64,000 nt of DNA from Sipunculus nudus (GCA_026874595.1 CM049315.1:4026664-4090663); one strand, 5' to 3'. Counted from the first letter of the stretch, positions 34,930 to 46,190 are shown. Translations and numbers: made by a program. Notes: generated by a model from the letters alone, not told the origin.

Positions 34930-35849
34930 TTTTTCTCTTTGTGAAATATTTTCAAGTGGAACGTTCTTCTAGAAACTGCATGTCACAAAAGAAACCTTAT
35001 TAACAACGATTGAAAGAAATACCTATTTTTCAGAATATTAAAGAAAAACAGAATTATTTATGAATCAGTGAAATAAATCAACACCACACTTTAACCCACT
35101 TATTGCGCCCAAGGTCGCCTGATGCACAGAATAGGTTGACGACTGCTGATTGAATGATGTCACAGTAGCACGATGGATCCTGCTATAACCTTTTGATGGA
35201 ACATAGTAGGCCTATAGCCTCCCCCTTTACACACACGTGAACAGACATAATATTAATTATGCTTTGCTTGTATACTCTGTGACCCCTGTAGGTGCTCGCT
35301 GCCTAGTGTTACAGAATCTGATTTTTTATAAATCTCCATCACGACTACGTGATCTGTCGATATTATAGGTTCCGTAACATAAAATATTGACTTTATTGCA
35401 ATACTGATATATTTTGCAAGCTATGGTTTTGGTTTCTTTCTACCCAACACGGCTTATGCGTTATTTCTCCACTGCAGTTTCCGTTATAGATTTGGTCTGC
35501 ATAATTATGAAAATATTGCCAATATTAGGCCTAATGTGTACCCGACTGTCAACGTTAACAGGCTGCAATTACACACACATGGTATGTCTTCACAGACGTT
35601 ATCAGTTTATTTAAAGAATATTTCAGTCCTCAACAAAATTGTTTTACAGTATGGTGAGTTATTTTAAGCAGTAATATAGTAAATTTTGCATCTGAGCTAG
35701 AACATTTTCAGCTATGCAGCATTTATTTATCTGAGGCATTATCCAAAGTCGGTTACAGATTATACTTTTTTATCTCCGCACTACACATGCGGAAGACATT
35801 TGTTGTTTTGTGAGTACAACAAAGGCCAACTAATGGATTTCTATAAAAA
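34930..35849. other. Intergenic region between the possible divergent starts
   Basis: Only short frames are present. The right part leads into the CRE cluster and start of the membrane-protein gene. Confidence 0.35.
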
Positions 35850-35905
35850 TGACGTAACAAAGGCAGTGTGACGTCATTTCGATGGCTTTTGTGTTTGTGA
35901 CGTAA
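35850..35905. promoter_or_regulatory. Cluster of three CRE-like sites upstream of the membrane-protein gene
   Basis: TGACGTAA (35850-35857), the full palindrome TGACGTCA (35869-35876) and TGACGTAA (35898-35905) lie within 56 bp, 160-215 bp before the start codon. These match the CREB/ATF binding consensus. Their density and position suggest a core promoter, perhaps shared with the possible divergent exon on the left. This is inferred from motifs only. Confidence 0.45.
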
Positions 35906-35924
35906 AACACACGTCTTGTACAAC

Positions 35925-35975
35925 ATGGCCACATCGGAGTTGCTTTGTTGTATGATATCAGCTGAATGGATGTAA
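35925..35975 (+). CDS. Possible 17-codon upstream ORF
   Basis: An ATG in a good context (CAACATGGC) encodes MATSELLCCMISAEWM and stops 90 bases before the main start. If transcription begins near the CRE cluster it would be an upstream ORF that reduces translation of the main frame. It could equally lie in the promoter and never be transcribed. Confidence 0.25.
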   Translation: MATSELLCCMISAEWM

Positions 35976-36064
35976 TTTACTATGCTGCATGGTGAGAGCC
36001 GACGCTAATTATCACATTAAAATTATAACCAGTTGGAATTATCTTGGGCACACTGACAAGCAAA

Positions 36065-36101
36065 ATGGCGGAACCAGAACCTAGTTTAACCCCGATACAG
36101 A
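36065..36101 (+). CDS. Exon 1 (start codon) of the membrane-protein gene
   Basis: The short first coding exon encodes MAEPEPSLTPIQ and ends in phase 1 at a strong donor (CAGA|gtaagt). A at -3 and G at +4 around the ATG support this start. The acidic, proline-containing N-terminus has no signal peptide. In-frame sequence upstream has no better start. Confidence 0.65.
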
Positions 36102-39100
36102 GTAAGTGTAAACAAACAGTTATTTAGGTATGATAAGCAGATAGTGGGATAACAAAGACACTGAGTTAATTATAGTCCGTTCCTGTACCCCTGTCCACCT
36201 GATTTTTCGCGATTATCTCTACATAAGACAAATTTGGCAAACAAAATTTGCACCATTGGCATAAAGAGGCAAAAGCGTAATTTTTGGTACCTTACCTACT
36301 TAAGATATAAATATTATTTACTTTACGGCCTGGTTGACATGTCTCATATATATCCGTGGTTCATGGCGTCCCTAATATGCGGCCATTGTTTATCCTCCTT
36401 GGATTTGGATATAAATTAATGTGACGTAACAGTGAAGCGCGTGCACGCGAAGAATACAATTCTCGCTGTAAACAGAGGTCGGAATCTCTTGATTATTGGT
36501 ACCGTGAATGTTGGTGCCTCTTTAGTACGTCACGTCTATTATGAAGTCATCAGTATCCCCTGATATGCCCATTTAACAGATTAGTGGCAAGATGTCGCTA
36601 AAGAATAGACTAGTTACTCATAAAATGGTTTTAAATTGTTTACAGGAAAATTACATAAGGTAGGCTATTATTTCCATAATAGTTAATTACGCTTTTTCCT
36701 CTTTCTTCCCCAAGGTCAAACAGTTTTGGCGTTCTTTGGTTCACAAATAAATAATCGCGAAAAATCAGGTGGACAGGGGTACTGGAACGGACTATAATGT
36801 CATTTTTTAAACAGATAATTATCATATTTTACAACATTGTTGAAAGCCTTAAACAGGTGTATATAATACTGCCAGTATTACTAGACTTTTTATTTTACAT
36901 GAGCTCAGTTTCAAATGAATGATAATTTTGTGTAACCTTTGAAAGCTGGATATGTCAGTAAAATATCTTACAAATTTAAAAAACAATCAGCCTGAGGTTT
37001 TTCCCTACTTATATTACTGTGCATATAATCAATTGGGTTACGAACCGGCTTTATGCAAAATAAAATACATGTATACAACATGGAGCTTATGAAACTTTAT
37101 AAAGTATGATGCTTCCTCTATGCACACATATATCTTGTTTCATTACATTTGGTTTCCTTCAGCAATTAATAAGTTCTATATTCCGGAAGAGGCCCCTACC
37201 GCAGCCGATATTGTCCTCCCGCCTTTGATGTTCATGGCAGTGATCACTATAGGTTAGTTATTGATTAATGAAGTGGTAACGTTGTTCTTTACCTCCAGCC
37301 TACTGATTCTTTGTTTTAATAATAACAGTCAGATATCGGTGTGTCGAATGACCCATTTATAATGACTTTGGAGTCTCAAGTTACAGTATCACGCTTATTA
37401 TAACCAAAGAAATCAATTTGTGTAGAACCTGAATATATGCTGTATATTATATGTTTATTAATTATGGACGTTTTTATGCAAAAACATAGAAAGTATAGCA
37501 TGACATTGAGTGGAGATTTTCAAATAAAAATTAAAAATTTCATTTTCACAAAGAAATCGCAATTTTTTCACACCAAAAAAATAAAACAAATGTAACTAAC
37601 AACAGTGTCATCGCACTTTACGTACAAATATTTCCAGACGCACTGGAACATTGTAACCAGGGAGACTGTATAGGCCTATCTCCTTTCCAGGTATTCTATC
37701 TCTGATGCTCAAATCACATTTACAAAGACTCCAGCTGAGCCAGGCCGTGAAGAGAACGGAGAGGTCAACCACGGACGTACAGCTCCATCAGCTGCCCCCG
37801 GGTGACCAGCTCAAGTCATACACCGGCAGCTGTAGGCAAACTTCTGATTCTTGTAATAATATAAATTTCACCAAGGAAATATATATTGTACATAAGGAGT
37901 AAAACACGGTACAATTTTTATAGCTTGTCAGATTTTATGAACCCATAGAAAATGTATGTTAATATATTATAAAGATGAAATAACCAACATATCGGAAGAG
38001 AAAGTCGAGTTTGTTCCGCCGAACAGTACTATATTGCAACTGATATATCTCACAAACTGCAAGAAATAAAGCGTCTACATTTCGTACAATTGTATGAATA
38101 TATGTTTCCTAAAAAGTTTTCTTTTCTTCAAATTTTATTTTCTTGTTTGAACAGGACATTTCCTTAAATACAACCACTATAATAATACCATCCGAGCTTT
38201 AAATTAAAACATTGGTTAAATTAGAGCCAATAAACGCACTCTGATTTTATCTATAAGAGCATTCATAATGTATTTTGAAATACTATACCATTTTAAGATA
38301 CTAGACATTATGGTTTTGTAAAAAAATAATATAAAATCAATATATATCTTAAAAATGAGCGAAAAGTAGTTATACAAGATCTGATTAATGCTAGATTGTG
38401 TCATGCATTTTCATGGCTACAAAGATATTTCAAAATAAGATTTAAGGATAGTAAGGCCTTAAAATGCATATTCTGAGTAAAACCAGGTGCATAATAAACC
38501 TCTTTGTCGTGACACGTTTATCGGCTCCGGAACATATAAATTGAGACATGGCCTCCGCCGTAAGGAGAAATCATATTGGACAATGTTTCTGGCAAATTGT
38601 CTAATTTTCCTTATTTTTCCCCGGGTGATCAGCCGACCTTAGCAGCTACTAAGTTTCAAGTCAGCCATTTTATGTGAAATCATGATCGAAAACTGACAGC
38701 AAGAAGACCGATATATCCGACAGTTGTCTTTCCCACATTCATATAGTATTCCGACGCAGAATTGTCATGGCCAAGGTCTGCTCGACGCCGAGGTAAAGAT
38801 TTAATATTAACCAGGGCGCATATAAGGCCAACCTTAGTCTTACGATGTTAATCGGTATCGCAACATGCAAATCATGACATGGCATCGGCCAAAAGGGGGA
38901 TGTTTTATTGGCGCAATATTTAGTTGACCCCAATATTATATATTCTTCGAAGCGCGATCATCAGACCAAGCATAACTACAAAGCTCCATGTGCGCCATTT
39001 TGCGTTATGTCATGACCTAAAAAGCGAGCTCATGATAACCGATAAATCCGCCCATTGCCTTTTCCGTGTTCATACTGGGCCGAGTACATTCCAATCGCTT

Positions 39101-42100
39101 GGCCCGGCATATGTAAGACTTGCTGTAAAGGATTTTTTTTTAAGTTTTGGTAGCGATAAATTGAAGCCTTTAGAGAAGCGAGTTTGATATGAAGTGTTAA
39201 CATTAAGCATTGCACATTCATGATCAATCTGTACTCTGTGTACGATATTGGACCGGCCTGCGTAGCCCTGGTTGATTACTGTCTATATATAAGTATAAAT
39301 TAATTTGAGGGTAAATAGACTCTGGTAATTACCAGTACCGGTTATAGGACAGTCCTATTTTTTTCTTTGTTCGAGTAAGTTCTGACGGAGGGAGATTTGA
39401 AAGCCTTAGAAGATTTGTGTCGTTTCTCAAACAAACCAATGAACCTGATAAAGGTGGCGCTCCCGGCGTTGCTGTCCCTGGCGATTTGTCCTATATTGCT
39501 GCTGCTCTACAAGCCTATGATGGAGTTTTTCTGGGATCCTGAAAAATACAACGGAACGCCGAATATAAACGACGCGGTGGGTAAGTGAGACATTTTTTTT
39601 CTTTCTTTAAAATTACAGTCTTACTAATAACCATGGGGTCAAGGAACATGATCTTTGTCTACTAATGTTTAGTCGGGCTAATGTTGTTTAAGTGCTGACC
39701 GTAGCTGTCTAATAGATTCTTAACAGGCCTGTTACAAAGCCTGTTTTGGTTTTTTTTGCATTGCCATAGGTCACAACTGTGAAAAAAAAACCGCCTTTCT
39801 CCGTCGGGCGGAGGTTATATAAATATTGGTCGTGGGTTATAAAAAGTCATTCGGTCGCACCTGGAGCTAGAACTGATTATAAAATACACCTTTCACTCCT
39901 ACTCAGAAATGTTTTTCAAATAGACACCTTTCCGCAAATCTGACAAATAACACTGTCAGGCAACTTTGGAAGTGAAAATAATCTTTCAAAATTAACATTT
40001 GTTGTGTGGCGCCTTCCAAACCAGACGTAAGACCAGATGCGAAACTGTCAAAAGAGTTGGTGACTTGGTATTGTGTTAAAATCAAGCACCTGGTTACCAC
40101 GCGTGCCTGATGAAAGGACATATTTTAGAATCACCTTTTCCATTACGTTCTGTCCATTATATGGTTGAGAGTTTTATTTTCTGTTCAGAGAATATTGATA
40201 ATTACATGCTTTCTATGTGGTTTCTCTTAATGAGCCGCCTCAGAATCACACATAAAGTTAATGACTTCGCAAAGTTTTATTTACCAGCTATCACGTAATG
40301 TTAAAACAGTTGTCAAAGATCTGGAGTTTTCACCATTCTTCACTGTTCTATAACAGTCGTATGAATTAAACTATAGAATGGGAAAAGTTGTGGGTTTAAC
40401 TAATTTCAGATGTAGCACTGGGCGGCCTGGGCGGTTTGACAATGGCAATGACGCTTTTACTCAAATGCCAAGGGCCTATTTATCAACCCCGTGATGGGAT
40501 GTAATATAAAAAAGGCTAACAGTACCATTGTAACATAAATGTATCATGTCTCAACAAACGGAATCAACGAATTCTTTGCAAATTTTCACAATACATGCTG
40601 TAATTTCTTTTAACATTTAATATTACTCATTTAGTTTAAGCGTGGTATGAAAGGAAATGTTTAATAGGGGATGCCAATCATATTTATTAAATAGCCTCTT
40701 TATTGAATATTCACTGTTTATAGTTAATCACATGACAGTCCGAACTGGTTGGGAATAATTTTTGTTTCACCTTGAACCCCAAAGAAAAGATTACCACCTA
40801 AAAGTAAGATGATTTTGTATTATTATTACAGCTTGTTACCTGGCTCCTGCCGGTTTGGTATACGCGTGAGTACTCATCTTTTACATGCGTTCTGTCACGT
40901 CCAGGTATTGTTTAGCTTACGCTTGCCCGTGCAGAGGGTTTTTTAGATAATTGATTTAAAGGGCCATTAAATTGTACTTTTATTCGAATGCCACAAATAG
41001 ATTAATTAAATGAATCTCAAACTCAAACATGGTTATCATGTGGGAATAACATAATTGTGTTTCATTATGGGGATACACGTGCGATGTTGGATGATCTTAA
41101 CATGTTAAATAGGTTAGGCCAAAATTAAAAAAAGCATGGTTCTCAGGCACTTTTTTTTAGAAATCAATGCGGGCGGGCGGTTTTTTTATTTTTAATTTTT
41201 TGGTCTGTTCGATAAAAATGTCAAATGATAAGGGAAAAGCATGATAATAACAGATTTATTTTGCTAAACAAGTAAAAGTACTACATAAAAAGGAAAGTGT
41301 ATGATTTTATCTTCTTTAAAGAAATGTCCGAGCGGCTGTAGTTCAAAATTGGTAACTTACTTTGGAAAATCAAAATAAAAATTTTTGATGCGGGGATTTA
41401 AAATTGATGCGGGCGGTGCCTGAGAACCATATCTTTTATTTTTTTTAGCCTTATGAGCGGAATGCGATCACATTGTTCATGTATTCTCCGCTAGATGTCA
41501 CGTCATCCTATCGTTTCACCAGTGAAAATTTTTCAGCGAGAATGTTCCTTATCAGTTCACGTTTGAATAATTGAAAAAGGCGAGCAAAAGTTATTTGAGT
41601 AATGAGCTGACGTTATTGAACAGGACAAGGTGATTATATTTTAAAGGTTCAGTGGGATTTTTAGATCTTTAACGATATACCGGTGGACCGAATTATTGCG
41701 ATATAAAGTGAGATGTTGTACAGGGTTGGTCCCTGTATTGATACGTGGACAATTTTAGCTAAACCAACAGAAAGCGACGTCCCACATTAAATAACTGTTT
41801 CTAAGCGCTTTACAAGACATATAAAAAATTAAACGAAACAGGTGTGATGGCATCTTATTGGCTGATTGTTTGGGAATACATTATATTTTTAAATAACTTA
41901 CATGAGAGGATTCTGTGAGAAAAGTTAACTTTTAAGAACAAGGAAGAACACTGGCTCTAAATTTAATCATTAATATCTTGTATGTATCGTATACAGTGTA
42001 TCGTATCGTGATGGAAGTATCGTGATACATATCATGTCTTGGAATGACGCAGATATAGTTTAGTCCACGGCGTATATGACGATAGTGAAGGTATCGGATA

Positions 42101-45100
42101 TCTCGTGTGGAGGCAGCTTCGTGCAAACCGGATACTGCGAGCTGGTGATCTGTGGCTTATAAGAAAATCCGACGGAAAGGCAATGGCAAAGATATATTTA
42201 AATACTATGATCCCAAAACAGCTAGGGATTTGACAGCAAAGTTAATTCAGACACTTTAACAATTCATCATTATATCAAATAAATAAAATGTGAGCACGTC
42301 AAGACTTAACACTTTTATTTGGTGGATTGCTCATCAGACTAGAACACCTCTGCTGTTTGTTTCTGCCACATTCGCGCAGTTGGCCGATTAATGCTGCCAT
42401 CTCTCGGTAAACGACCGAACAATTAAAGCATCATGCGTGGCGATATACAATTGTAGTTTATTTCCTTCATTTCATTGTCATAACGGGTCGCCTTTGTTCT
42501 AGAGCTGACACACATTTTCTGTAAAAAAAAAAAGAAAGTTTTATTTAGGGTCTTGGCTAAGATAAATATGTTGGTTCACATTCGGCCAAGATAGGTATGT
42601 TTCTCAGACACCTTTTTTAATTTCAGAAATCGGTGCCCACGTGCGATTTCCTTTCTGTCATAGGTTCTTCATTTGATCACACGTTAACATGATAATAACA
42701 TAATTTTAATGGTAAAGAGGCAGAAAACAATCAAAAGTGATATTATTTTATTTGAAAATAAGCTGTCCGAGCAGCTTTATAACAATAGAAAAAAAACATT
42801 GACATGCGCGGTGATCACAAAACCAACCTTTTGTTGCCTTACATTTCTAGTACTTTTAGACAGACCAGCTCTCAGGCTAATGTTTAGGCACACAGCCCAG
42901 CTCTCAGGTATAGGTTTAGGCACAAGCTCAGCTCTCAGGTATATGTTTAGGCACACAGCCCAGCTCTCAGGTATATGTTAAAGCACACAGCCCAGCTTTC
43001 AGGTATATGTTAGGCACACAGCCCACCTCTAAGGTATATGTTTAGGCACACAACCCAGCTTTCAGGTATATGTTTAGGCAAACAGCCCAGCTTTCAGGCA
43101 TATGTTAAGGCACACAGCCAAGCTTTCAGGTATATGTTAAAGCACACAGCCCAGCTTTCAGGTATATGTTTAGGCACACAGCCCAGCTTTCAGGTATATG
43201 TTTAGGCAAACAGCCCAGCTTGCAGGTATATGTTTAGGCACACAGCCCAGCTTTCAGGTATATGTTTAGGCAAACAGCCCAGCTTTCAGGTATATGTTTA
43301 GGCAAACAGCCCAGCTTTCAGGTATATGTTAAAGCACACAGCCCAGCTTTCAGGTATATGTTAAGGCACACAGCCAAGCTTTCAGGTATATGTTAAAGCA
43401 CACAGCCCAGCTTTCAGGTATATGTTTAGGCACACAGCCCAGCTTTCAGGTATACTTTTAGGCACACAGCCCAGCTTTCAGGTATATGTTTAGGCATACA
43501 GCCCAGCTCTCAGGTATATGTTGAGGCACACAGCCCAGCTTTCAGGTATATGTTTCGGCACACAGCCCAGCTTTCAGGTATATGTTTAGGCACACAGCCC
43601 AGCTATCAGGTATATGTTTAGGCGCACAGCCCAGCTTTCAGGTATATGTTTAGGCACACAGCCCAGCTCTCAGGTATATGTTTAGGCACACAGCCCAGCT
43701 TTCAGGTATACTTTTAGGCACACAGCCCAGCTTTCAGGTATATGTTTAGGCACACAGCCCAGCCCTCAGGTATATGTTTAGGCACACAGCCCAGCTTTCA
43801 GGTATATGTTTCGGCACACAGCCCAGCTTTCAGGTATATGTTTAGGCACACAGCCCAGCTCTCAGGTATATGTTTAGGCACACAGCCCAGCTTTCAGGTA
43901 TATGTTTCGGCACACAGCCCAGCTTTGAGGTATATGTTTAGGCACACAGCCCAGCTTTCAGGTATATGTTTAGGCACACAGCCCAGCTTGCAGGTATATG
44001 TTTAGGCACACAGCCCAGCTTTAAGGTATATGTTTAGGCACACAGCCCAGCTTTCAGGTGTATGTTTAGGCACACAGCCCAGCTTTCAGGTGTATGTTAA
44101 GGCACACAGCCCAGCTTTCAGGTATATGTTAAGGCACACAGCCCAGCTTTCAGGTATATGTAAGGCACACAGCCCAGCTCTCAGGTATATGTTTAGGCAC
44201 ACAGCCCAGCTCTCAGGTATATGTTTAGGCACACAGCTCAGCTCTCAGGTATATGTTTAGGCACACAGCCCAGCTTTCAGATATACTTTTAGGCACACAG
44301 CCCAGCTTTTAGGTATATGTTTAGGCACACAGCTCAGCTCACAGATATATGTTTAGGCACACAGCCCAACTTTCAGGTATATGTTAAGGCACACAGCCCA
44401 ACTTTCAGGTATATGTTAAGGCACACAGCCCAACTTTCAGGTATATGTTAAGGCACATAGCCCAGCTTTCAGGTATATGTTAAGGCACACAGCCCAGCTT
44501 TCAGGTTTATGTTTAGGCACACAGCCCAACTTTCAGGTATATGTTAAAGCACACAGCCCAGCTTTCAGGTATATGTTGAGGCACACAGCCCAACTTTCAG
44601 GTATATGTTAAGGCACACAGCCCAACTTTCAGGTATATGTTTAGGCACACAGCCCAGCTTTCAGGTATATGTTTAGGTACACAGCCCAGCTCTCAGGTAT
44701 ATGTTTCGGCACACAGCCAAGCTCTCAGGTATATGTGTCGGCACACAGCCCAACTTTCAGGTATATGTTTCGGCACACAGCCCAACTTTCAGGTATATGT
44801 AAAGGCACACAGCCCAATTTTCAGGTATATGTTAAGGCACACAGCCCAACTTTCAGGTATATGTTTAGGCACACAGCCCAACTTTCAGGTATATGTTAAG
44901 GCACACAGCCCAGCTTTCAGGTATATGTTAAGGCACACAGCCCAGCTTTCAGGTATATGTTTAGGCACACAGCCCAGCTTTCAGGTATATGTTTAGGCAC
45001 ACAGCCCAACTTTCAGGTATATGTTAAGGCACACAGCCCAGCTTTCAGGTATATGTTTAGGCACACAGCCCAGCTCTCAGGTATATGTTAAGGCACACAG

Positions 45101-46190
45101 CCCAGCTTTCAGGTATATGTTAAGGCACACAGCCAAGCTGTCAGGTATATGTTTATCAAATCTGTGTTTACGGTTCTTTCAGCACCACATTCGGTTTCTC
45201 CTTCCAATATGCACTGGACAAGCAACAGCTGCTTCGTGACATCATCAGTGACGAAATCAGTCTGTTGGACCAGATTGTCATTGTGACGTCACACCTCCAC
45301 GTGAAAGCAGCTCAAAAGTGTAGGGTTAGTAAATGATTACAAATATAGTAAAATCATTTATTCAAAATGGGAAAAAAATCATAAACAGTTGACATGTTCC
45401 TAGATCCAGAACTCGGCTGGCCACTGATATTAACTTGAGCGTTATTCATGCCTGAACACGCTCATGTTTGGTCTAGAAGTATCTGAAACAACAGGTGTGT
45501 CCTAAGGGGGTCATATTTCATACTTTTTCAGAAATCCTGCTATCACAGTGTTTTTTGTCAGAAACTACCCAAATGTTTATTTTACTCTATTTTAATCTGA
45601 TGGATTAGCAGCTTGGTATAAAACTAAACTGGTCTAATGCAAAATATCAAATGAGTAGTATGTTAGCATATTTAGACTTTTGGAAACCGGATATCTCAAT
45701 TCATTCAACGTTTCCCCCAGAGTATTGTTACTTAAATGCAGCTTATGTATCTTTTCACTCAACTCGGGAGTGCGTGAATGCAGTGATGTAAAAATGTCCT
45801 TTCGAATCAGTAGCTCTGAACAAATATTTGGGCACCATATCCCCGATTGGCCACAAAAAAAACCTAAATAATTGACCAGTACTGTCAATGTTATTTGAGA
45901 TTATGCTAAACATATCATAAAAAATCAAACACTTATCGCCATCTGGCCTAATGTAGAGAGCCTGAATAGGACTAAGTCACCTCAAATGTAAATCATCAAA
46001 TAGTGAAAATTTGCAAGTCGTTAAGTTTCGTGTTTTCTGTTATTTGCATATCAAGCTGCTGACGCTGGTGAAAGATGAGCTGATATCAATGGCTCTACAG
46101 ATCCAGCACAGGGTCGAGAACAGTTGTGCCGCCTTCACGGGGACGCAGTGCGGCGGACAAGTGTGGCAGTCCACCCACGTCCTCAGCCAG
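36065..46190 (+). CDS. Eight-exon gene for an unrecognised multipass membrane protein, 3' end not seen
   Basis: Splice-joined exons at 36065-36101, 37163-37252, 37691-37831, 39380-39580, 40410-40490, 40832-40865, 45183-45324 and 46056-46190 total 861 nt (287 codons) without a stop. Successive intron phases 1,1,1,1,1,2,0 fit at every junction, and most donors are good (gtaagt, gttagt, gtgagt). The start has a favourable context (AAAATGG). The product has four hydrophobic stretches at about residues 29-49, 112-133, 157-175 and 184-202. A basic, Gln-rich loop follows the first, and a charged helical segment follows the fourth (YALDKQQLLRDIISDEISLL). I do not recognise the family. The last helix followed by a charged helix with a conserved-looking Glu is faintly like bestrophin-type/DUF4239 proteins, but that is only a guess. 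No stop or poly(A) signal is visible, so the gene may continue past the 97-bp satellite. The exon 5 donor is the weakest call. Confidence 0.68.
36169..36798. mobile_element. TIR element (MITE-like) in intron 1
   Basis: The 48 bases at 36169-36216 are the inverted complement of 36751-36798 with a single mismatch. The element is 630 bp and its interior has no convincing transposase frame, so it looks non-autonomous. The AT bordering each end allows a TA target duplication, but the exact edge is ambiguous. It sits just downstream of exon 1. Confidence 0.75.
37163..37252 (+). CDS. Exon 2: first transmembrane segment
   Basis: The acceptor ttccttcag and donor ATAG|gttagt define a 90-nt phase 1-1 exon. 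It encodes INKFYIPEEAPTAAD followed by the hydrophobic segment IVLPPLMFMAVITI. The frame through exons 1, 2 and 3 is open with no alternative needed. Confidence 0.68.
37691..37831 (+). CDS. Exon 3: end of first helix and basic loop
   Basis: A pyrimidine-rich acceptor (tcctttccag) opens the exon. It completes the hydrophobic helix (GILSLML) and encodes a Lys/Arg/Gln-rich loop including QRLQLSQAVKRTER. The donor I chose is AGCT|gtaggc, which keeps phase 1. A GC donor a few bases later is a less likely alternative. The base composition is clearly more GC-rich than the flanking introns. Confidence 0.65.
38548..39125 (+). repeat. Possible pair of highly diverged ~330-bp units in intron 3
   Basis: GACATGGCCTCCGCC near 38547 and GACATGGCATCGGCC near 38877 begin two segments. 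Both later contain GCCATTTT, a CATGA segment and ACCGATA(T)ATCCG in order. Similarity is low and judged by eye. Confidence 0.3.
39380..39580 (+). CDS. Exon 4: second transmembrane segment
   Basis: This 201-nt exon ends at a strong donor (GTGG|gtaagt). It encodes LTEGDLKALEDLCRFSNKP, then the hydrophobic stretch VALPALLSLAICPILLLLY, then an aromatic/acidic stretch (MEFFWDPEKYN). Two acceptor AGs lie four bases apart. The second, at 39378-39379, is required because the first brings an in-frame stop with the incoming phase 1. Confidence 0.7.
40410..40490 (+). CDS. Exon 5: third, glycine-rich transmembrane segment
   Basis: The acceptor taatttcag is clear. The exon encodes DVALGGLGGLTMAMTLLLK, a glycine-rich helix, then CQGPIYQP. 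I end it at CCCC|gtgatg, which gives phase 1 and the open hydrophobic frame in exon 6. The other candidate, GGGAT|gtaata at 40500, shifts exon 7 into a frame with a stop at 45237-45239. Confidence 0.55.
40832..40865 (+). CDS. Exon 6: 34-nt microexon inside the fourth transmembrane segment
   Basis: Only 34 nt lie between acceptor tattattacag and donor TACGC|gtgagt. It encodes CYLAPAGLVY, which joins exon 7 residues ATTFGFSF to form the fourth hydrophobic segment. The phase (1 in, 2 out) matches both neighbours. The intron that follows is 4.3 kb long and carries a MITE and the 32-bp array. Confidence 0.6.
41136..41430. mobile_element. Small MITE with 15-bp perfect terminal inverted repeats
   Basis: ATGGTTCTCAGGCAC at 41136-41150 is exactly complemented by GTGCCTGAGAACCAT at 41416-41430. 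Inside, a TGCGGGCGG-type motif occurs near both ends, and a characteristic segment reads AAGAAATGTCCGAGCGGCTG. Variants of that segment occur at 21640, 26255 and 42760, showing a dispersed family. It lies in the intron between exons 6 and 7. Confidence 0.7.
42595..42815. mobile_element. Truncated copy of the 41.1-kb MITE family
   Basis: It starts with TATGTTTCTCAGACACC, a diverged version of the MITE end. It continues with matching internal segments (TGATAATAACA, GCTGTCCGAGCAGC). The expected right end is missing and the 32-bp tandem array begins soon after, so the array may have expanded in or beside the damaged element. Confidence 0.45.
42868..45153 (+). repeat. Array of about 71 copies of a 32-bp unit in the intron before exon 7
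   Basis: The unit reads approximately TATATGTTTAGGCACACAGC plus CCAGCTTTCAGG. It repeats head to tail for about 2.3 kb with point variants (TTAAGG, TTTCGG, CTCTCAGG, CAACTTTC). Every unit contains CTTTCAG|GTATAT, where an acceptor-like end meets a donor-like start. Because 32 is not a multiple of 3, the frames it opens (YMFRHTAQLSGICLGTQPS repeats) are artefacts. The array stops about 30 bp before the exon 7 acceptor. Confidence 0.92.
45183..45324 (+). CDS. Exon 7: end of fourth helix and charged helical region
   Basis: The acceptor is cggttctttcag, only about 30 bases after the end of the 32-bp tandem array. The exon encodes TTFGFSFQYALDKQQ, then a long amphipathic stretch, and ends CR|gttagt in phase 0. 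Other frames of this interval are closed or join badly. Confidence 0.68.
46056..46190 (+). CDS. Exon 8: last visible exon, abutting the 97-bp satellite
   Basis: The acceptor tttgcatatcaag opens a phase-0 exon encoding LLTLVKDELISMALQ, then a Cys-containing stretch (NSCAAFTGTQCGGQVW). It ends at CAG|gtcgat, a mediocre donor whose intron becomes satellite sequence at base 46194. If the donor is not used, the frame stays open into the satellite to a stop at 46386-46388, adding about 65 repeat-derived residues. Confidence 0.58.

Noticed and set aside
40491-40500. Exon 5 donor at GGGAT|gtaata
   Set aside because: It gives a non-hydrophobic exon 6 and a stop in exon 7, while the donor ten bases earlier keeps the frame open and completes a membrane helix.
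43742-45239. Frames with FRHTAQLSGICLGTQPS repeats as a repeat protein
   Set aside because: The 32-bp unit shifts frame every copy and the region is an intron flanked by good splice sites of another frame.
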